Counted from the stretch's first letter, positions 25,596 to 35,456 are shown. The stretch is 64,000 nt of DNA from RYN-230 sp963723595 (GCA_963723595.1 CAVRRQ010000006.1:1178001-1242000), one strand, 5' to 3'. The notes: generated by a model from the letters alone, not told the origin. Numbers and translations are program-made.

Positions 25596-28500
25596 CTAGA
25601 AGCCGGACGGGGGCTGCGCCGTCGGGAACAGCTGCGCGAACGACTCGAAGGCGGTGGCGATATCCACTTCGGCCCAGAACCGGTGGTAGTTGAAGACCGG
25701 GGCGGAACCGCCGTTCAGGTAGGCCTGGACCTTGGACCACTGCGGGTCGCCGATGTACCAGGGGCGGATGGACAGGAAGGTGTTCGTGGACGAACTGAGC
25801 GGGATGCCGCCGGGGTACTTCCCGGTCCAGCCGGACGGAATGTAGACCCCCTCGTAGTTCGTCGTGTTGTAGGCGCTGGTGAAGTTGCTGTAGTCGGTCC
25901 TCGTCTCCGGCGAGGAGAAACCGAGCGGGTCCGCGTAGTACTTGTGGATCGTGTCAACGACGTTCTGCGCGGCGGTCTCGGCCGTGGTGCTCCCGGACTT
26001 GGCCGCGTAGTACTCGTAGACCTTGGCCAGCGAGGCAGCCACGCCCACGTCCTCCGAGCAGCCCGATACCGACACCGACAGGCTGGTGTTGGCGGGCGGC
26101 GCGGTGCTGCCGGAGGTGTAGTTCTCGCCCGGCTGCCCGGACCAGGTCATGGTGCCGGGCAGGCAGAACGTGCCGGTGCTGGTGTTGAACGTGGCGACCG
26201 ACTCCGCCCACGACACCCACTTGGCCAGGATCGTCTGGGCCTGCGTGCTGCCGGTGTCGTAGTAGTACTCGGCCAGCCGTTCCATCGGCCAGGTCTGGTA
26301 CCCGAACCACTGGTTGCTGGGCGGGTTCGCGTACTCCGGATCCGGGGTGTAGTACATCCCGTCGAACGTGGTGTCACCCGCGGGCGGCTTCGACACGTCG
26401 CCGTAGTTACCGCCCCAGTTGTTGGTGACCCCGCCGGCGATGGCGCCCTGCGACGACTGCAGCCACTGGAAGAAGTTCAGCTGCGTGGTCAGGCTGGCCG
26501 CCCAGTCCGCTTTCGCCGTCGGCGACAGCGGGATCAGGCTGGAATCGGTGGACAGCGCGTAGGCGGTGACCGGGTCCTGGTACCCCTGGTGGATCGCCTC
26601 GCCGCTGATCCGCCAGGACCAGGCGCCGGTTGACGAGCCGCCCCAGGCGTAGTACCAGGACAGTAGGTAGGTGTCCTCGTTGGCCTTGCTGGTGCCCGCC
26701 GGGCAGGCCAGCCGAGCCGTCCTGGCTGCACGCCGCGGTGATCTGCTTGAAGTACTTGTCGAACATGGAGTAGCGCAGGTAGTCGCCGAGCTTGGCCGCG
26801 TCGGCCAGGGTCCCGGAGATCGCCGACTCCTTGCCCTGGGCCTTGGCGAACGTGTCCGCGATATACGCGGCCTGGATCATCCGCGCGTCGGCGTCCGGGG
26901 CGTCGGTGTACTTGTACTGGGCGGAGAAGCTGCCGCCGCCGTTGTTGAACAGGTCCAGGAAGCCGTTGGGGCCGCCGAACTTCAGCAGGTCGCAGTCGGG
27001 CTGCGGGATCGTGTCCCACACCGACTCCATCGGGCCGCGCTGGTAGCTGTTCACGAAGCTCGGCGTGGACGTGGTGTCCTCGCACTGGCCGAACCCGTAG
27101 CGGTTGTCGGTGTCCATGATCCACATGGGCGCGTAGATGTTGGCTGTGCCGTAGGTCGAGGTCAGCTCGGCGGCCAGCGGGTCCGAGCCCACCGGGACCG
27201 AGGAGTTCAGCGCGACCGGGTAGTCATTCGGGTACGCCTCATCCGGGCCGTACTCCGCCGGGCTCGCCGCGTTGTAAGTGCTCTGCCCCGGCTGCTGGGA
27301 CGCGCTGGGGATCATGTACGTCTGCATGCTGGCCCAGGCGTTGTTGAACGGGGTCCAGTTGCCGGTCACCCCGCCGTAGTCCGCGGTCAGCCACAGGTAA
27401 TAGCTGTAGGTCTCGGACGTGGTCTCGTGGCCGTAGTCGGGAGCCTCGACGATGAGCGTCTCGACCGAGTGGTACGGGATGCCCTTCGGGCTGAAGTACC
27501 CGTTGGCCGGGTTCATGATCGTGTCGTACAGGTTGAGGAACCACTGGTCGTACTTGGACTGCGACCCTGAGGGCAGGGCCTCGGTGACCGCGGTGGAGCC
27601 GGAACTGTACCCCGGGGCCGATGCGGTGAAGGTGCCCTGGCCGCCGCCGTCGGCCGCGGTGGTGCCCGAGGAGACCGTCACGTTCTGCGGCACGCTCCAG
27701 TTCGAGGTGGTGAACGTGAGCGAGGCGCCCGAGGAGACCGACAGGTCAGGGTCGCCCCCGCTGCTCTCGGCCACCGACACGGTCACGCTCGACGACGGCT
27801 GGGCCGACAGGGCCACGCCGAACGTCTGCGTGCCGCCCTGCTGCACGGCGACCGAGGCGGGATTCACCACCACGGTCGGCGACTCGACCGTGATCGCGAT
27901 CGGGTACGAGGTCAGGCTTTCCGTCCCGTTGCTGGCCACCGCGGTGATGGAGTAGCTGCCGGCCGGGCACGTTCGCCCACTGCACGGCCCACGGGCTGGC
28001 CGTGGCCACGCCGATCTCCGTGTCGTTGGCGGCGCTCGTGCTCTGGTAGAAGGTCACGGACGTGACCGGGCCGGAGCCGGTGACCGGGCTGGCCTGCAGC
28101 GTGATGGCCGAGCCGGGACTGAAGATCTCCCCGGCGGTGGGGCTGGTGATGGACACCATCGGGGCCGCGCCGGGAGTCCCGCCGCCGCCTCCGGTCGAGG
28201 TCGGGCTCGGTGATGGCGACGGCGTCGTGGTCGGGGTCGTGGTCGTGGTCGGCGACGGGGACGACGTGGGGGTCGTGGAGGGGGAGGGGCTGGGGGACGC
28301 GGTGCTGCCGCCGTTGCAGGCGGTGCCGTTGAGCGTGAAGGCGGTGGGGGCGGTGTTGGTGCCGCTGTAGGTGAAGTTGGCCCCGATCTGGGCCGAGCCG
28401 CCGGTGCCCAGGCTGCCGTTCCAGCTGGCACTGGCCACGGTGACTGCCTTGCCGCTCTGTGCCCAGGTGCCGCTCCAGCCCTGGGACAGGGTCTGGTTGC

Positions 28501-28774
28501 CGGCGTAGGAGTAGCCCAGGGTCCAGCTGGTGATCGCTGATCCGGTGTTCTGGATCGTGACCGCGGCGGTGAACCCGGTGCCCCAGTCGCTGCTGACTGT
28601 GTAGGTGACCTGGCAGGACGTCACGGTCGTCGCGGCCGAGGCGGCCGAGGCGGCCGAGGCGGCCGTCGCGGCCGGGGCGCTGGCCGTGCCCACCAGCATC
28701 CCGCCCAGCACCGCGCTACTGGCCAGGCTGCTGGCCAGCACGCGGAACAGTGATCTTCGCGCTAACCTTCGCAT
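25596..28774 (-). CDS. Secreted GH48 cellobiohydrolase with N-terminal CBM2 (two frameshifts)
   Basis: Start ATG 28774 follows GAGGAGG by 6 nt. Order: signal peptide (1-50), CBM2 (CQVTYTVSSDWGTGFTAAV to GTACNGG), Ser/Pro/Thr linker, bacterial Ig-like module (MVSITSPTAGEIFSPGSAIT), a second beta module (VVVNPASVAVQQGG to STAVTE), then GH48. GH48 marks: DQWFLNLYDTIMNPANGYFS, IPYHSVETLIVEAPDYGHET with the general-acid Glu, IYAPMWIMDTDNRYGFG, EAIHQGYQDPVTAYALS, MYYTPDPEYANPPSNQWFGY, up to FNYHRFWAEVDIATAFESFA. GH48 enzymes are processive, reducing-end cellobiohydrolases, usually a single key gene per cellulolytic actinomycete. Frameshifts near 27965 (extra C in a C run) and 26705 (extra G) both look like one inserted base. 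A LacI-like operator lies upstream. Confidence 0.92.
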
Positions 28775-28877
28775 CCGCATCCTCCTCGCGGATCGGGCTG
28801 CCGCAGCGGGCAGGGTGACCAGGCAGCCGGTGGGGCCGCGCCTTCCGTGTGCCTCGCCCAGGGGTCCGCGCGGTGTA

Positions 28878-28894
28878 CGGGAAAGCGCTTCCAG
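28878..28894 (-). promoter_or_regulatory. AAGCGCTT-centred LacI-family operator upstream of GH48
   Basis: CGGGAAAGCGCTTCCAG contains the perfect palindrome AAGCGCTT with near-symmetric GGGA/TCCA flanks, like catabolite and cellulose LacI boxes. It lies about 105 bp upstream of the ATG. The rest of 28775-29220 shows no gene. Confidence 0.6.
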
Positions 28895-29220
28895 GGTTGG
28901 GCCGGAGTCTAGATTCGGCCCTGAGCGCCGGGAAGGGACCGCCGGGGGGCCCCGGGGACGGGCACGATGCGTGATCGGGGCAGCGATCACCCGGACGGTC
29001 GGCGGGGGCCCTGGAAGTTGGGTCAGTCACGGGCCGGGCACCGGGACCGGAGCCACTGACCAGCATCGAACGTCCGGGTCCCGGGCGCCTCCGGGTGTGG
29101 CGCCGCGGGCCGGCGAGCGCCCGGCGCGCCGCCTCACCGGGGCGCGCCGGGCGCGGAGGTGACCTTGCGTTACTGAACCTTTCAGCCGCGCGACTCAGCC
29201 CGGTGGGCTCAGCCCGGCGA

Positions 29221-29295
29221 CGCGGGGCTCACGGACGCGGGGCTCACGGACGCGGAACTCACGGACGCGGAACTCACGGACGCGGAACTCACGGA
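29221..29295. repeat. Five tandem 15-bp repeats
   Basis: CGCGGGGCTCACGGA occurs twice (29221-29250) and CGCGGAACTCACGGA three times (29251-29295), all in exact register, followed by a degenerate copy. They lie just past the stop of the sugar-binding lipoprotein gene, whose 3' end is at 29329. Confidence 0.9.
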
Positions 29296-29328
29296 CGCAG
29301 GGCGTGGGTGCGGGGCGTGGGTGCGGGC

Positions 29329-30705
29329 TCACCGCTGGCCCGCGGCCCCCGCGGCCCCCGCGGTGCTTCCCGCGGCGGAAGCCTGGCGGAGCGCGGCCCG
29401 CCACGCGGACCCGGCGCTGCGCCGCCCCGCCTCGACCTGTGCCAGCTGGCCGTCCACGATCGCCGCGATGGCGTTGCTGGCCGGGCCGGCGGGGGCAACC
29501 GGCGTACGGTCCGCGGCCTGGCTGAAGATCCTGCCCACCCGGGCCCCGCTGAAGTAGCCGCTCGTCACCGAGTTCACCGCGGTGGCGGCCGCGAAATTGG
29601 CCGGGAAGTCGCCCTCGGTGCGGAACAGCTGGATGCCGGCCTGCTCGCCGGTCAGGAAGGAGGCCAGCTGGAACGCGGCCTGCTGATGGCGGCCCGCCTT
29701 CGGCAGCGCCAGGTAGAAGCCGCCGGAGTTGCCGGCCCCGCCGGGAGCGGCGGTCACGTTCCAGCCGCCCGAACCGAGCCGGCCCCCCAGGGCGGCGATC
29801 TGGTGCAGCATCCACGCCGGGCACATCACGGTCGCGAACGCGCCGCGGGTCACCCCCTGGTCCCAGGCGGTGGTCTGCGGGGCCAGTCCCGCGGTCAGCC
29901 CGCCGCGGCTGGCCCGCACCGCGGTGTCCCAGGCCGCCTTGATGGCCGGGTTGCCCCGCACGGCCAGGCGGCCCGCCGGGCTGTAGTACTGCTCGGGCGC
30001 CTGCGCGGCCATGGCGCCGTACAGGCTGGTGGCGGAGTCGGTGAAGGCCGGGCCGTGCGGGATCCGCGACCGGAACAGCCGCCCGGACTTCAGGTAGCCG
30101 CCCCAGGTCGACCAGTCCCGGGCCAGGACCGCCGGGCGGGTCGGCAGACCGGCCTCGGCGAGCAGGCTGGTCCGGTAGCACGTCGCGATCGGGCCGATCT
30201 CCGCGCCGAGCGCGTAGGTCGTGCCGCCCCGGTTCGCCGCCTGCCGGGCTACCCAGGGCAGCCAGTCGTCCGCGAACGCGCTGGTGCCGCCGGACACCCC
30301 GCCCAGCGTGTTGAGCGGGACGAAATGGCCGGCCAGCGACGAGGTCACCGCCGCGATGTCGGCGACCGGAACCGCCTGGATGTCGTCCAGGCCGCGGCCG
30401 GTTTTCAGCGCACCCTGGAGCGCCTGCCAGTAGCCCGCCTGCGGTGCGCGGTCCGTCTGGACGATCCTGACGTCCGGGTGCAGCCGCTCGTACTCGGCAT
30501 ACAGCCCCGACCGCTGGTACCCGGGGTCGGCGTACACCCCTATCCGCAGCGTGATCAGCGGGCCGGCGAGCTTGAACGCGGGCTGGCCGGGCCTGCCCGT
30601 GCAGCCGGCCAGCACGGCGCACGCGGTCAGCAGCGCGGCCGCGGTCAGGACCGGGCCGCGGCGTGGGATACGGCGTTCATTTGTGCGTTGTCTCACCACG
30701 GACAT
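29329..30705 (-). CDS. ABC transporter sugar-binding lipoprotein (family 1, CebE/UgpB-like)
   Basis: 458 residues with lipoprotein signal LAGCTG at about 32-37. Family 1 solute-binding protein features: ITLRIGVYADPGYQRSGLYA, a YERLHPDVRIV block, DDIQAVPVADIA and the mid-domain FATVMCPAWMLHQIAALG, then AGNSGGFYLALPKAGRHQQA and FLTGEQAGIQLFRTEG. ATG has GAGGAGG upstream. Permease and ATPase genes are absent nearby, so it must work with components encoded elsewhere or serve as a sensor. The GAAAGTTTC palindrome at 30785 sits in its promoter. Cello- or xylo-oligosaccharides are likely ligands from context only. Confidence 0.85.
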   Translation of the reverse strand: MSVVRQRTNERRIPRRGPVLTAAALLTACAVLAGCTGRPGQPAFKLAGPLITLRIGVYADPGYQRSGLYAEYERLHPDVRIVQTDRAPQAGYWQALQGALKTGRGLDDIQAVPVADIAAVTSSLAGHFVPLNTLGGVSGGTSAFADDWLPWVARQAANRGGTTYALGAEIGPIATCYRTSLLAEAGLPTRPAVLARDWSTWGGYLKSGRLFRSRIPHGPAFTDSATSLYGAMAAQAPEQYYSPAGRLAVRGNPAIKAAWDTAVRASRGGLTAGLAPQTTAWDQGVTRGAFATVMCPAWMLHQIAALGGRLGSGGWNVTAAPGGAGNSGGFYLALPKAGRHQQAAFQLASFLTGEQAGIQLFRTEGDFPANFAAATAVNSVTSGYFSGARVGRIFSQAADRTPVAPAGPASNAIAAIVDGQLAQVEAGRRSAGSAWRAALRQASAAGSTAGAAGAAGQR

Positions 30706-30784
30706 TGGCTGCCTCCTCGATCAGAAGATGAGAGTTGCCCCGTTGCGGTAAGCCGTCAAGGCAGGAGAAAGGTGGTGTGAAGTA

Positions 30785-30799
30785 CATGAAAGTTTCATG
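30785..30799 (-). promoter_or_regulatory. Perfect palindrome CATGAAAGTTTCATG
   Basis: A 15-bp perfect palindrome around a central G, 80 bp upstream of the binding-protein start. It shares the RTGAAAGTTTCAT core with sites at 24512 and 53635 and is the most symmetric of the three. Confidence 0.65.
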
Positions 30800-30944
30800 G
30801 CCCGCGCGCCGGATGCCACTAGCCGGCCAGCGGGGTCCTTTCTTCCGCTGATGCGGTCCCGCTGCCGGGCCGCACGGTGACCTTCCAGGCCGTGCCCAAG
30901 GCCCTGAGCTGCTTCCGCGCAGCTCAGAGCCCTGCCCTCTAGTG

Positions 30945-30969
30945 ATGAAATTAACGGCGCTATTTTCAT
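30945..30969 (+). promoter_or_regulatory. 25-bp palindrome in the divergent GH5/binding-protein region
   Basis: ATGAAA and TTTCAT outer arms flank inner TA/TA and CG/CG pairs around a central G at 30957; mismatches are at 30951/30963 and 30954/30960. It looks like an expanded version of the ATGAAA-TTTCAT site and could control the GH5 gene starting at 31180. A hairpin (CTGAGCTGC 30904-30912 with GCAGCTCAG 30919-30927) lies just left of it. Confidence 0.5.
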
Positions 30970-31179
30970 TACGCCGCCGACAGATTGACCGGTTTAGTAA
31001 TGGCCGATACGGTCGGCGTGTCATGTTCCACCCCGGCTGCTGAGCGGTATCTGGCAGACTTCCTGCCACGATCCGCGGGAGCCGCCAAGAGCATTTATCC
31101 CTGGTCCTGAAAAGTGCGCCCAGGGAATTGTGACGCTGCCGCCGGGCCGCGGGCCCGGCCCTTCAGGGAGGTGTGTGTG

Positions 31180-32733
31180 GTGCAACTCCACGTCATGAGC
31201 CTGGCCAGACGAGGCCGGTACCTGACCTGCGCGCTGGCCGTAGCGGGCCTGGCCGCCGGCACGGCCGTGGCGGTCAGCCCCGGCGTGGCGCAGGCCGCGT
31301 CCGCATGTCAGGTCAGCTACACGGTGAGCAGTGACTGGGGCACCGGGTTCACCGCCGCGGTCACGATCCAGAACACCGGATCGGCGATCACCAGCTGGAC
31401 CCTGGGCTACTCCTACGCGGGCACCCAGAAGCTCAGCCAGGGCTGGTCGGGCAACTGGTCCCAGTCGGGTGAGGCCATCACGGTGACCAATGCCAGCTGG
31501 AACGGCAGCCTGGGCGCCGGCGCCTCGACCCAGATCGGCGCGAACTTCACCTACAGCGGCACCAACGCCGCTCCCACCGCGTTCACCCTCAACGGCACCG
31601 CGTGCAACGGGGGGACTGGCTCGACTCCCACCCCCACCCCGACGCCCACCACGTCACCCTCGTCCTCGCCGACTCCCACTCCCACCCCGTCCCCGACCAG
31701 CACGGCCAGCGGTCCCGCGCCGCAACTGCACGTGTCCGGCAACAAGCTGGTCAACGCCAGCGGCCAGCAGGTCGTGCTGCACGGCGTGGACCGCTCCGGC
31801 ACGGAGTACGCGTGCGTCCAGGGCAACGGGATCTTCGACGGCCCCAGCGACCAGGCGTCCATCACCGCGATGAAGAGCTGGGGAGTCACCGCGGTCCGGG
31901 TCCCGCTCAACGAGGCGTGCTGGAACGCCGAGTCCTACGTGGACGCGGCCTACGCGGGCACGAACTACATCAACGCGATCAAGGCCTACGTCAGCCTGCT
32001 GAACGCCAACGGCATGGTGGCGATCCTGGACCTGCACTGGACCGACGGGCTGTACACCGGGAACTCCTCAGGCTGCTCGTCCGCCGAGGCGACCTGCCAG
32101 AAGCCGATGCCCGACGCGGCCCAGGCCATCCCGTTCTGGACGTCGGTGGCCAGCACCTTCAAGGGCAACAACGCGGTCATCTTCGACCTGTTCAACGAGC
32201 CCTACGCATCCCGGGCCACGGGCAGCACCACCACCGGCTGGCAGTGCTGGCTGTCCGGCGGTACCTGCGCGGGCATCTCCTACCAGGTGGCCGGCATGCA
32301 GAGCATGGTCAACGCGGTCCGCTCCACCGGCGCCACCAACGTGCTCATGCTGGGCGGTGAGGAGTACTCCAACGACCTCACCTCGTGGCTGGCCTACGAG
32401 CCGACCGACCCGGATCACAACCTGGTCGCCTCCTGGCACTCCTACAACTTCAACACCTGCTCGAGCCAGTCGTGCTGGACCAGCCAGATCGCCCCGGTCA
32501 TCGCCCAGGTCCCCGTGATCGCCGGTGAGATCGGCGAGAACGACTGCGCGGACTCGTACGTGGACCCACTGATGAGCTGGCTGGACTCCGAGTCCACCGG
32601 CTACCTGGCCTGGGCCTGGAACGCGGACTTCGCGTGCTCCTCCGGTCCCGGCCTGATCACCGACTACACCGGCACGCCGACCGCCTACGGCGCGGGAGTC
32701 GAAACTCACCTGCAGTCCCTCGCCGGAGGGTGA
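31180..32733 (+). CDS. Secreted GH5 endoglucanase with N-terminal CBM2
   Basis: GTG at 31180 gives 8-nt spacing from AGGGAGG; an ATG at 31195 has no ribosome-binding site. Signal peptide ends near QAAS; CBM2 (CQVSYTVSSDWGTGF to GTACNGG); Thr/Pro/Ser linker; GH5 catalytic domain. GH5 marks: VLHGVDRSGTEYAC, VRVPLNEACWN, VAILDLHWTDG, the acid/base Glu in VIFDLFNEPYAS, WHSYNFNTC and the nucleophile Glu in VIAGEIGENDC. The Cys-rich loops resemble actinobacterial GH5_1-type enzymes. It cuts internal beta-1,4 bonds of cellulose or glucan. The CBM2 is almost the same as that of GH48. Intact in a single frame. Confidence 0.93.
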   Translation: MQLHVMSLARRGRYLTCALAVAGLAAGTAVAVSPGVAQAASACQVSYTVSSDWGTGFTAAVTIQNTGSAITSWTLGYSYAGTQKLSQGWSGNWSQSGEAITVTNASWNGSLGAGASTQIGANFTYSGTNAAPTAFTLNGTACNGGTGSTPTPTPTPTTSPSSSPTPTPTPSPTSTASGPAPQLHVSGNKLVNASGQQVVLHGVDRSGTEYACVQGNGIFDGPSDQASITAMKSWGVTAVRVPLNEACWNAESYVDAAYAGTNYINAIKAYVSLLNANGMVAILDLHWTDGLYTGNSSGCSSAEATCQKPMPDAAQAIPFWTSVASTFKGNNAVIFDLFNEPYASRATGSTTTGWQCWLSGGTCAGISYQVAGMQSMVNAVRSTGATNVLMLGGEEYSNDLTSWLAYEPTDPDHNLVASWHSYNFNTCSSQSCWTSQIAPVIAQVPVIAGEIGENDCADSYVDPLMSWLDSESTGYLAWAWNADFACSSGPGLITDYTGTPTAYGAGVETHLQSLAGG

Positions 32734-33182
32734 CCATCGCCGGGTCGCCCGGGACGCCTGCAGCGGGGTGCCCCGGGACGGCCCGGTCCCGGACGTGGCG
32801 GGCTCCCGCGGGTACAGCGGGAGCCCGCCACCACCATGCGGGGCGGATCCCGCATACCACCGCGTGGATGTAATTTCAGTCACCCCGGCCTCGATTTGTC
32901 GGCCTGGTCAGGAAGTCGCAGCAGCGACAGTAGATAAAGTCCAGCCGGAGCGGCGCGGCCTCGCCGATCGAGTTCCTCTCTGACTCGGGCCCGGCATACC
33001 GGCCTACTGCAGCTGGCAGCACACTCAGGTCCGCCTGCCGCCGACCAAATTTGGATCCATGCGCTCCGTGGAAGGCTGGGCTTACCCGAGCGTCGCGACG
33101 ATTTGGCCGGATCGTCGTTCCGTTCGGCAGGGCCGATCACAGCATGCCGCAGCGTTGTCAGGGAACCCCGGATCCACGGATG
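32734..33182. other. Intergenic region, nothing recognised
   Basis: Convergent gap between GH5 and the DUF2249/cupin gene. It contains GC-rich palindromic sequence soon after the GH5 stop (around 32760-32830) that may act as a terminator, but no gene or clear repeat. Confidence 0.35.
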
Positions 33183-33782
33183 TCAGTGCGGGGCGGCCGG
33201 GTCGAGCGCCAGCGCATGGCGCCGCTTGTGCACAGTGAGGTAGGTCAGCCCCTGCGGGCCCGCGCTGATCTGGCGCCGGGAGCGCCGGGGAAGCCAGGCG
33301 AGGGCCGCAGTATCCAGGTCTACCGGGCCGAGTTCGGTGCCCACCTGGCCGCCGCCAGACAGCACGAAAATGATCACATCAAGGTCAGGGCCTACATGGC
33401 TGTCGATTGTGGCACCGGGTTGCAGCCGGATGACGTTGGAGTCCAGGTCTCGCTGGCGCATCTCCAGTTTCCACACCGCGCCTGCGGCGTCCGGCGCTTC
33501 GGCGTCAGCGGCGAGCTGGCGGGTATCGGCGAGGACCCGGGGCAGCGAGGTGGAGGCGAGCCTGCTGATCCGGATCCGCCACGCAGCGGGCCCCCGCTCC
33601 AGATAGTCCCATCCATAGCCGCCGGAATAGTCGGCCTCGAACTCCTCACGCAGGTGATGCGGATCGTGGTTGTTGATGAGGACGAACGACTCGCCGACCG
33701 TGAGCGCGTCGAACGCCCGGAAGATCTCCGGGTGCTTCGCGGGCTTGCGCAACGGCCGCACGTCGAGTTCCTGGTCGGGCAT
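33183..33782 (-). CDS. DUF2249 domain plus cupin-like domain protein
   Basis: 199 residues from ATG 33782 (MPDQELDVRPL). The N-terminal 75 residues are a DUF2249 domain: DVRPLRKPAKHPEIFRAFDA and LTVGESFVLINNHDPHHL, ending in WDYLERGPAAWRIRISR. The C-terminal half is cupin-like (VIRLQPGATIDSHVGPDLDV, GQVGTELGPVDLDTAALAWL). DUF2249 proteins commonly occur with nitrosative-stress, hemerythrin and denitrification genes, so a redox or NO-related role is plausible. A 24-bp palindrome overlaps its upstream region. Exact activity unknown. Confidence 0.8.
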   Translation of the reverse strand: MPDQELDVRPLRKPAKHPEIFRAFDALTVGESFVLINNHDPHHLREEFEADYSGGYGWDYLERGPAAWRIRISRLASTSLPRVLADTRQLAADAEAPDAAGAVWKLEMRQRDLDSNVIRLQPGATIDSHVGPDLDVIIFVLSGGGQVGTELGPVDLDTAALAWLPRRSRRQISAGPQGLTYLTVHKRRHALALDPAAPH

Positions 33783-33819
33783 GACGCTCCCTGGTCTTGA
33801 GTCAGAGCCGGCTATCCTA

Positions 33820-33843
33820 TTTATACAAATAATGTTGTGTAAA
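33820..33843 (-). promoter_or_regulatory. 24-bp inverted repeat upstream of the DUF2249 gene
   Basis: TTTATACAAA at the left and the complement of GTTGTGTAAA at the right agree at 8 of 10 positions. It lies 38 bp upstream of ATG 33782 in an AT-rich island, the likely promoter. The COG2345 regulator at 33959-34648 is the nearest candidate binder. Confidence 0.55.
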
Positions 33844-33958
33844 CTCAAGAGCATGACGTTTCACGCCTGGTGCAGATCGGCGCGCGATGACATAAGCCCC
33901 CCGGCCGGGTCCATGCTGCTGACGGCCTGACTCGCCGGACTCAGCCGCCGCGCGAGAC

Positions 33959-34648
33959 TCAGCCGCGCTGCGCGGTCAGGTAAGCGATGCACAGGGCAGG
34001 CTCGGCGAACGGCTGGAGCCGGTCCGCGGTGACTGGGGCCCGCATCTGATCGAGAACGCCTTGTATCAGGCCGAAGTGCAGCTCGCACACCACGTCCTGG
34101 TGATTCTCGGCCACCTCGCGGAACGGGCAGTGACGCAGCCGGATCTGGTGCTGCGCACCGTCGGCCACGGCCTCCGGCGCGAACCCGATCTCCTCAAGGG
34201 TCCCGGTCAGCCCCCGCACCGCCTGGTCGGCGTCAACCCGCTGATAGGGGGCTGGCTGATCGGTGAGATACCGGCCCCACTGACGGCCCGCTTCGGCGGC
34301 GGCCTCGCCCGGCTTGGGCAGCACACCTGAGATGAGGCTGGTGAGCATCTCGGCCAGCAGGCGGTACTGGCGCCGTCCCGCGACACCGCCACCCTTGGTC
34401 GCCTGGTAGCCCGTGCTGGGTCGGCCCGGCGCGGTTCTAGTCCGGGGAGCACGCACGGCCAGTCCCGCGTCCACCAGCGCGTCCAGGTGGAACCGGGCGG
34501 TGTTCGGATGCAGCCTCATCCGGTCGGCGGCCTCACGCACTCCGACCGGCGAGCCCACGGCGCGCAGCATGTCGAGCACCTCGGCCCGCCGCTGGCCGAG
34601 TGCGGGCTCGGCATCACGCGAAAGAAGCCCCGCCACGTCCACCATCAC
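33959..34648 (-). CDS. COG2345-type winged-helix regulator with candidate Fe-S cysteines
   Basis: 229 residues. N-terminal winged helix: LGQRRAEVLDMLRAVGSPVG, then MRLHPNTARFHLDALVDAGL and the wing TRTAPGRPSTGYQ. The C-terminal sensor half contains LRHCPFREVAENHQDVVCEL followed by HFGLIQG, the conserved Cys/His pattern of SufR-like COG2345 regulators that can hold an iron-sulfur cluster. Its neighbours are a ferredoxin and a DUF2249 protein, so redox or NO sensing fits. Start ATG 34648 opens MMVDVAGLLS. Confidence 0.85.
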   Translation of the reverse strand: MMVDVAGLLSRDAEPALGQRRAEVLDMLRAVGSPVGVREAADRMRLHPNTARFHLDALVDAGLAVRAPRTRTAPGRPSTGYQATKGGGVAGRRQYRLLAEMLTSLISGVLPKPGEAAAEAGRQWGRYLTDQPAPYQRVDADQAVRGLTGTLEEIGFAPEAVADGAQHQIRLRHCPFREVAENHQDVVCELHFGLIQGVLDQMRAPVTADRLQPFAEPALCIAYLTAQRG

Positions 34649-34740
34649 AGGTTATACCGAGTCATCTAGTAGAAACCAGTACTGATCCAGCCGGACGGCA
34701 GGGGACCGGGACGCCTGCCGACCTTCCGCACCGCGCCACG

Positions 34741-35082
34741 TTAGTGCTGTGGGGGGAGCCCGGCCACGAAGGGGGTGTCCACTCCCACTGGGCCCAACTT
34801 AGCCGCCCCGCCGGGCGAGCCGAGCGGTTTGTCACGGCCTGGCAGTGGCTCGGCGAAGAACCGAACGTTCTCCCCCAGGTAGCCCTCCCACTTCTCCGGC
34901 AGATCATCCTCGTAGTAGATCGCCTCCACCGGGCATACCGGCTCGCACGCCCCGCAGTCCACGCACTCGTCCGGGTGAATGTAAAGCATCCGCTCACCCT
35001 GGTAGATGCAGTCCACCGGGCACTCGTCCACGCACGCCCGGTCCAGCACATCCACGCAGGACTTCCCGATCACGTAGGTCAT
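34741..35082 (-). CDS. fdxA: Ferredoxin, 7Fe type (FdxA-like)
   Basis: 113 residues from ATG 35082 with GGGAGAGG upstream. MTYVIGKSCVDVLDRACVDE starts the classic actinobacterial seven-iron ferredoxin. Cluster ligands: C-x7-C-x3-CP in the first part (SCVDVLDRACVDECPVDC) and CVDCGACEPVCPVEA in the second. It carries electrons to oxygenases or reductases. A C-terminal tail of about 50 residues is normal for the FdxA group. It forms a redox-themed cluster with its neighbours. Confidence 0.95.
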   Translation of the reverse strand: MTYVIGKSCVDVLDRACVDECPVDCIYQGERMLYIHPDECVDCGACEPVCPVEAIYYEDDLPEKWEGYLGENVRFFAEPLPGRDKPLGSPGGAAKLGPVGVDTPFVAGLPPQH

Positions 35083-35187
35083 CTGCCACCTCTCCCAGCG
35101 AGCCATCCGCTGGCGCTCATTGGGGGACCACCCGCCGCGTCCCGGCAGGACGTCCGCGGTCCCCGCGGATCACACCGGACCATTTTA

Positions 35188-35201
35188 ACAATGTTGATTG
35201 T
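35188..35201. promoter_or_regulatory. ACAAT-N4-ATTGT palindrome in an AT-rich promoter island
   Basis: ACAATGTTGATTGT is a perfect 5-bp-arm palindrome about 105 bp upstream of the ferredoxin start; TATAAT follows at 35205-35210. The remaining bases of 35083-35456 contain no gene. Confidence 0.45.
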
Positions 35202-35456
35202 AGATATAATGAGACCGGGTCGTCCGCGGTGACCCGTCCCCGTACTGCCAGGTCCCTTACACGTTGCCGGGGAACAGCGCGGAGGCACCGAGGGCGGAGG
35301 AGTGATGATCTGCCGGGCGACGTGGCGCGCCATGCTGGATGGCATGTCGAACGTGATGCCTCGACCTGGGCGTCACGTTGCGGGCTGACCGCGCCACCCT
35401 CGCCGCCGGTGAGCAGATGCCTGGATCTGAGCGGCTAGTGCCGTGAGAAGGTTCAG

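Noticed and set aside
28605..30780. Plus-strand frames around the GH48 start and binding protein
   Set aside because: Shadows of the minus-strand genes; no family motif.
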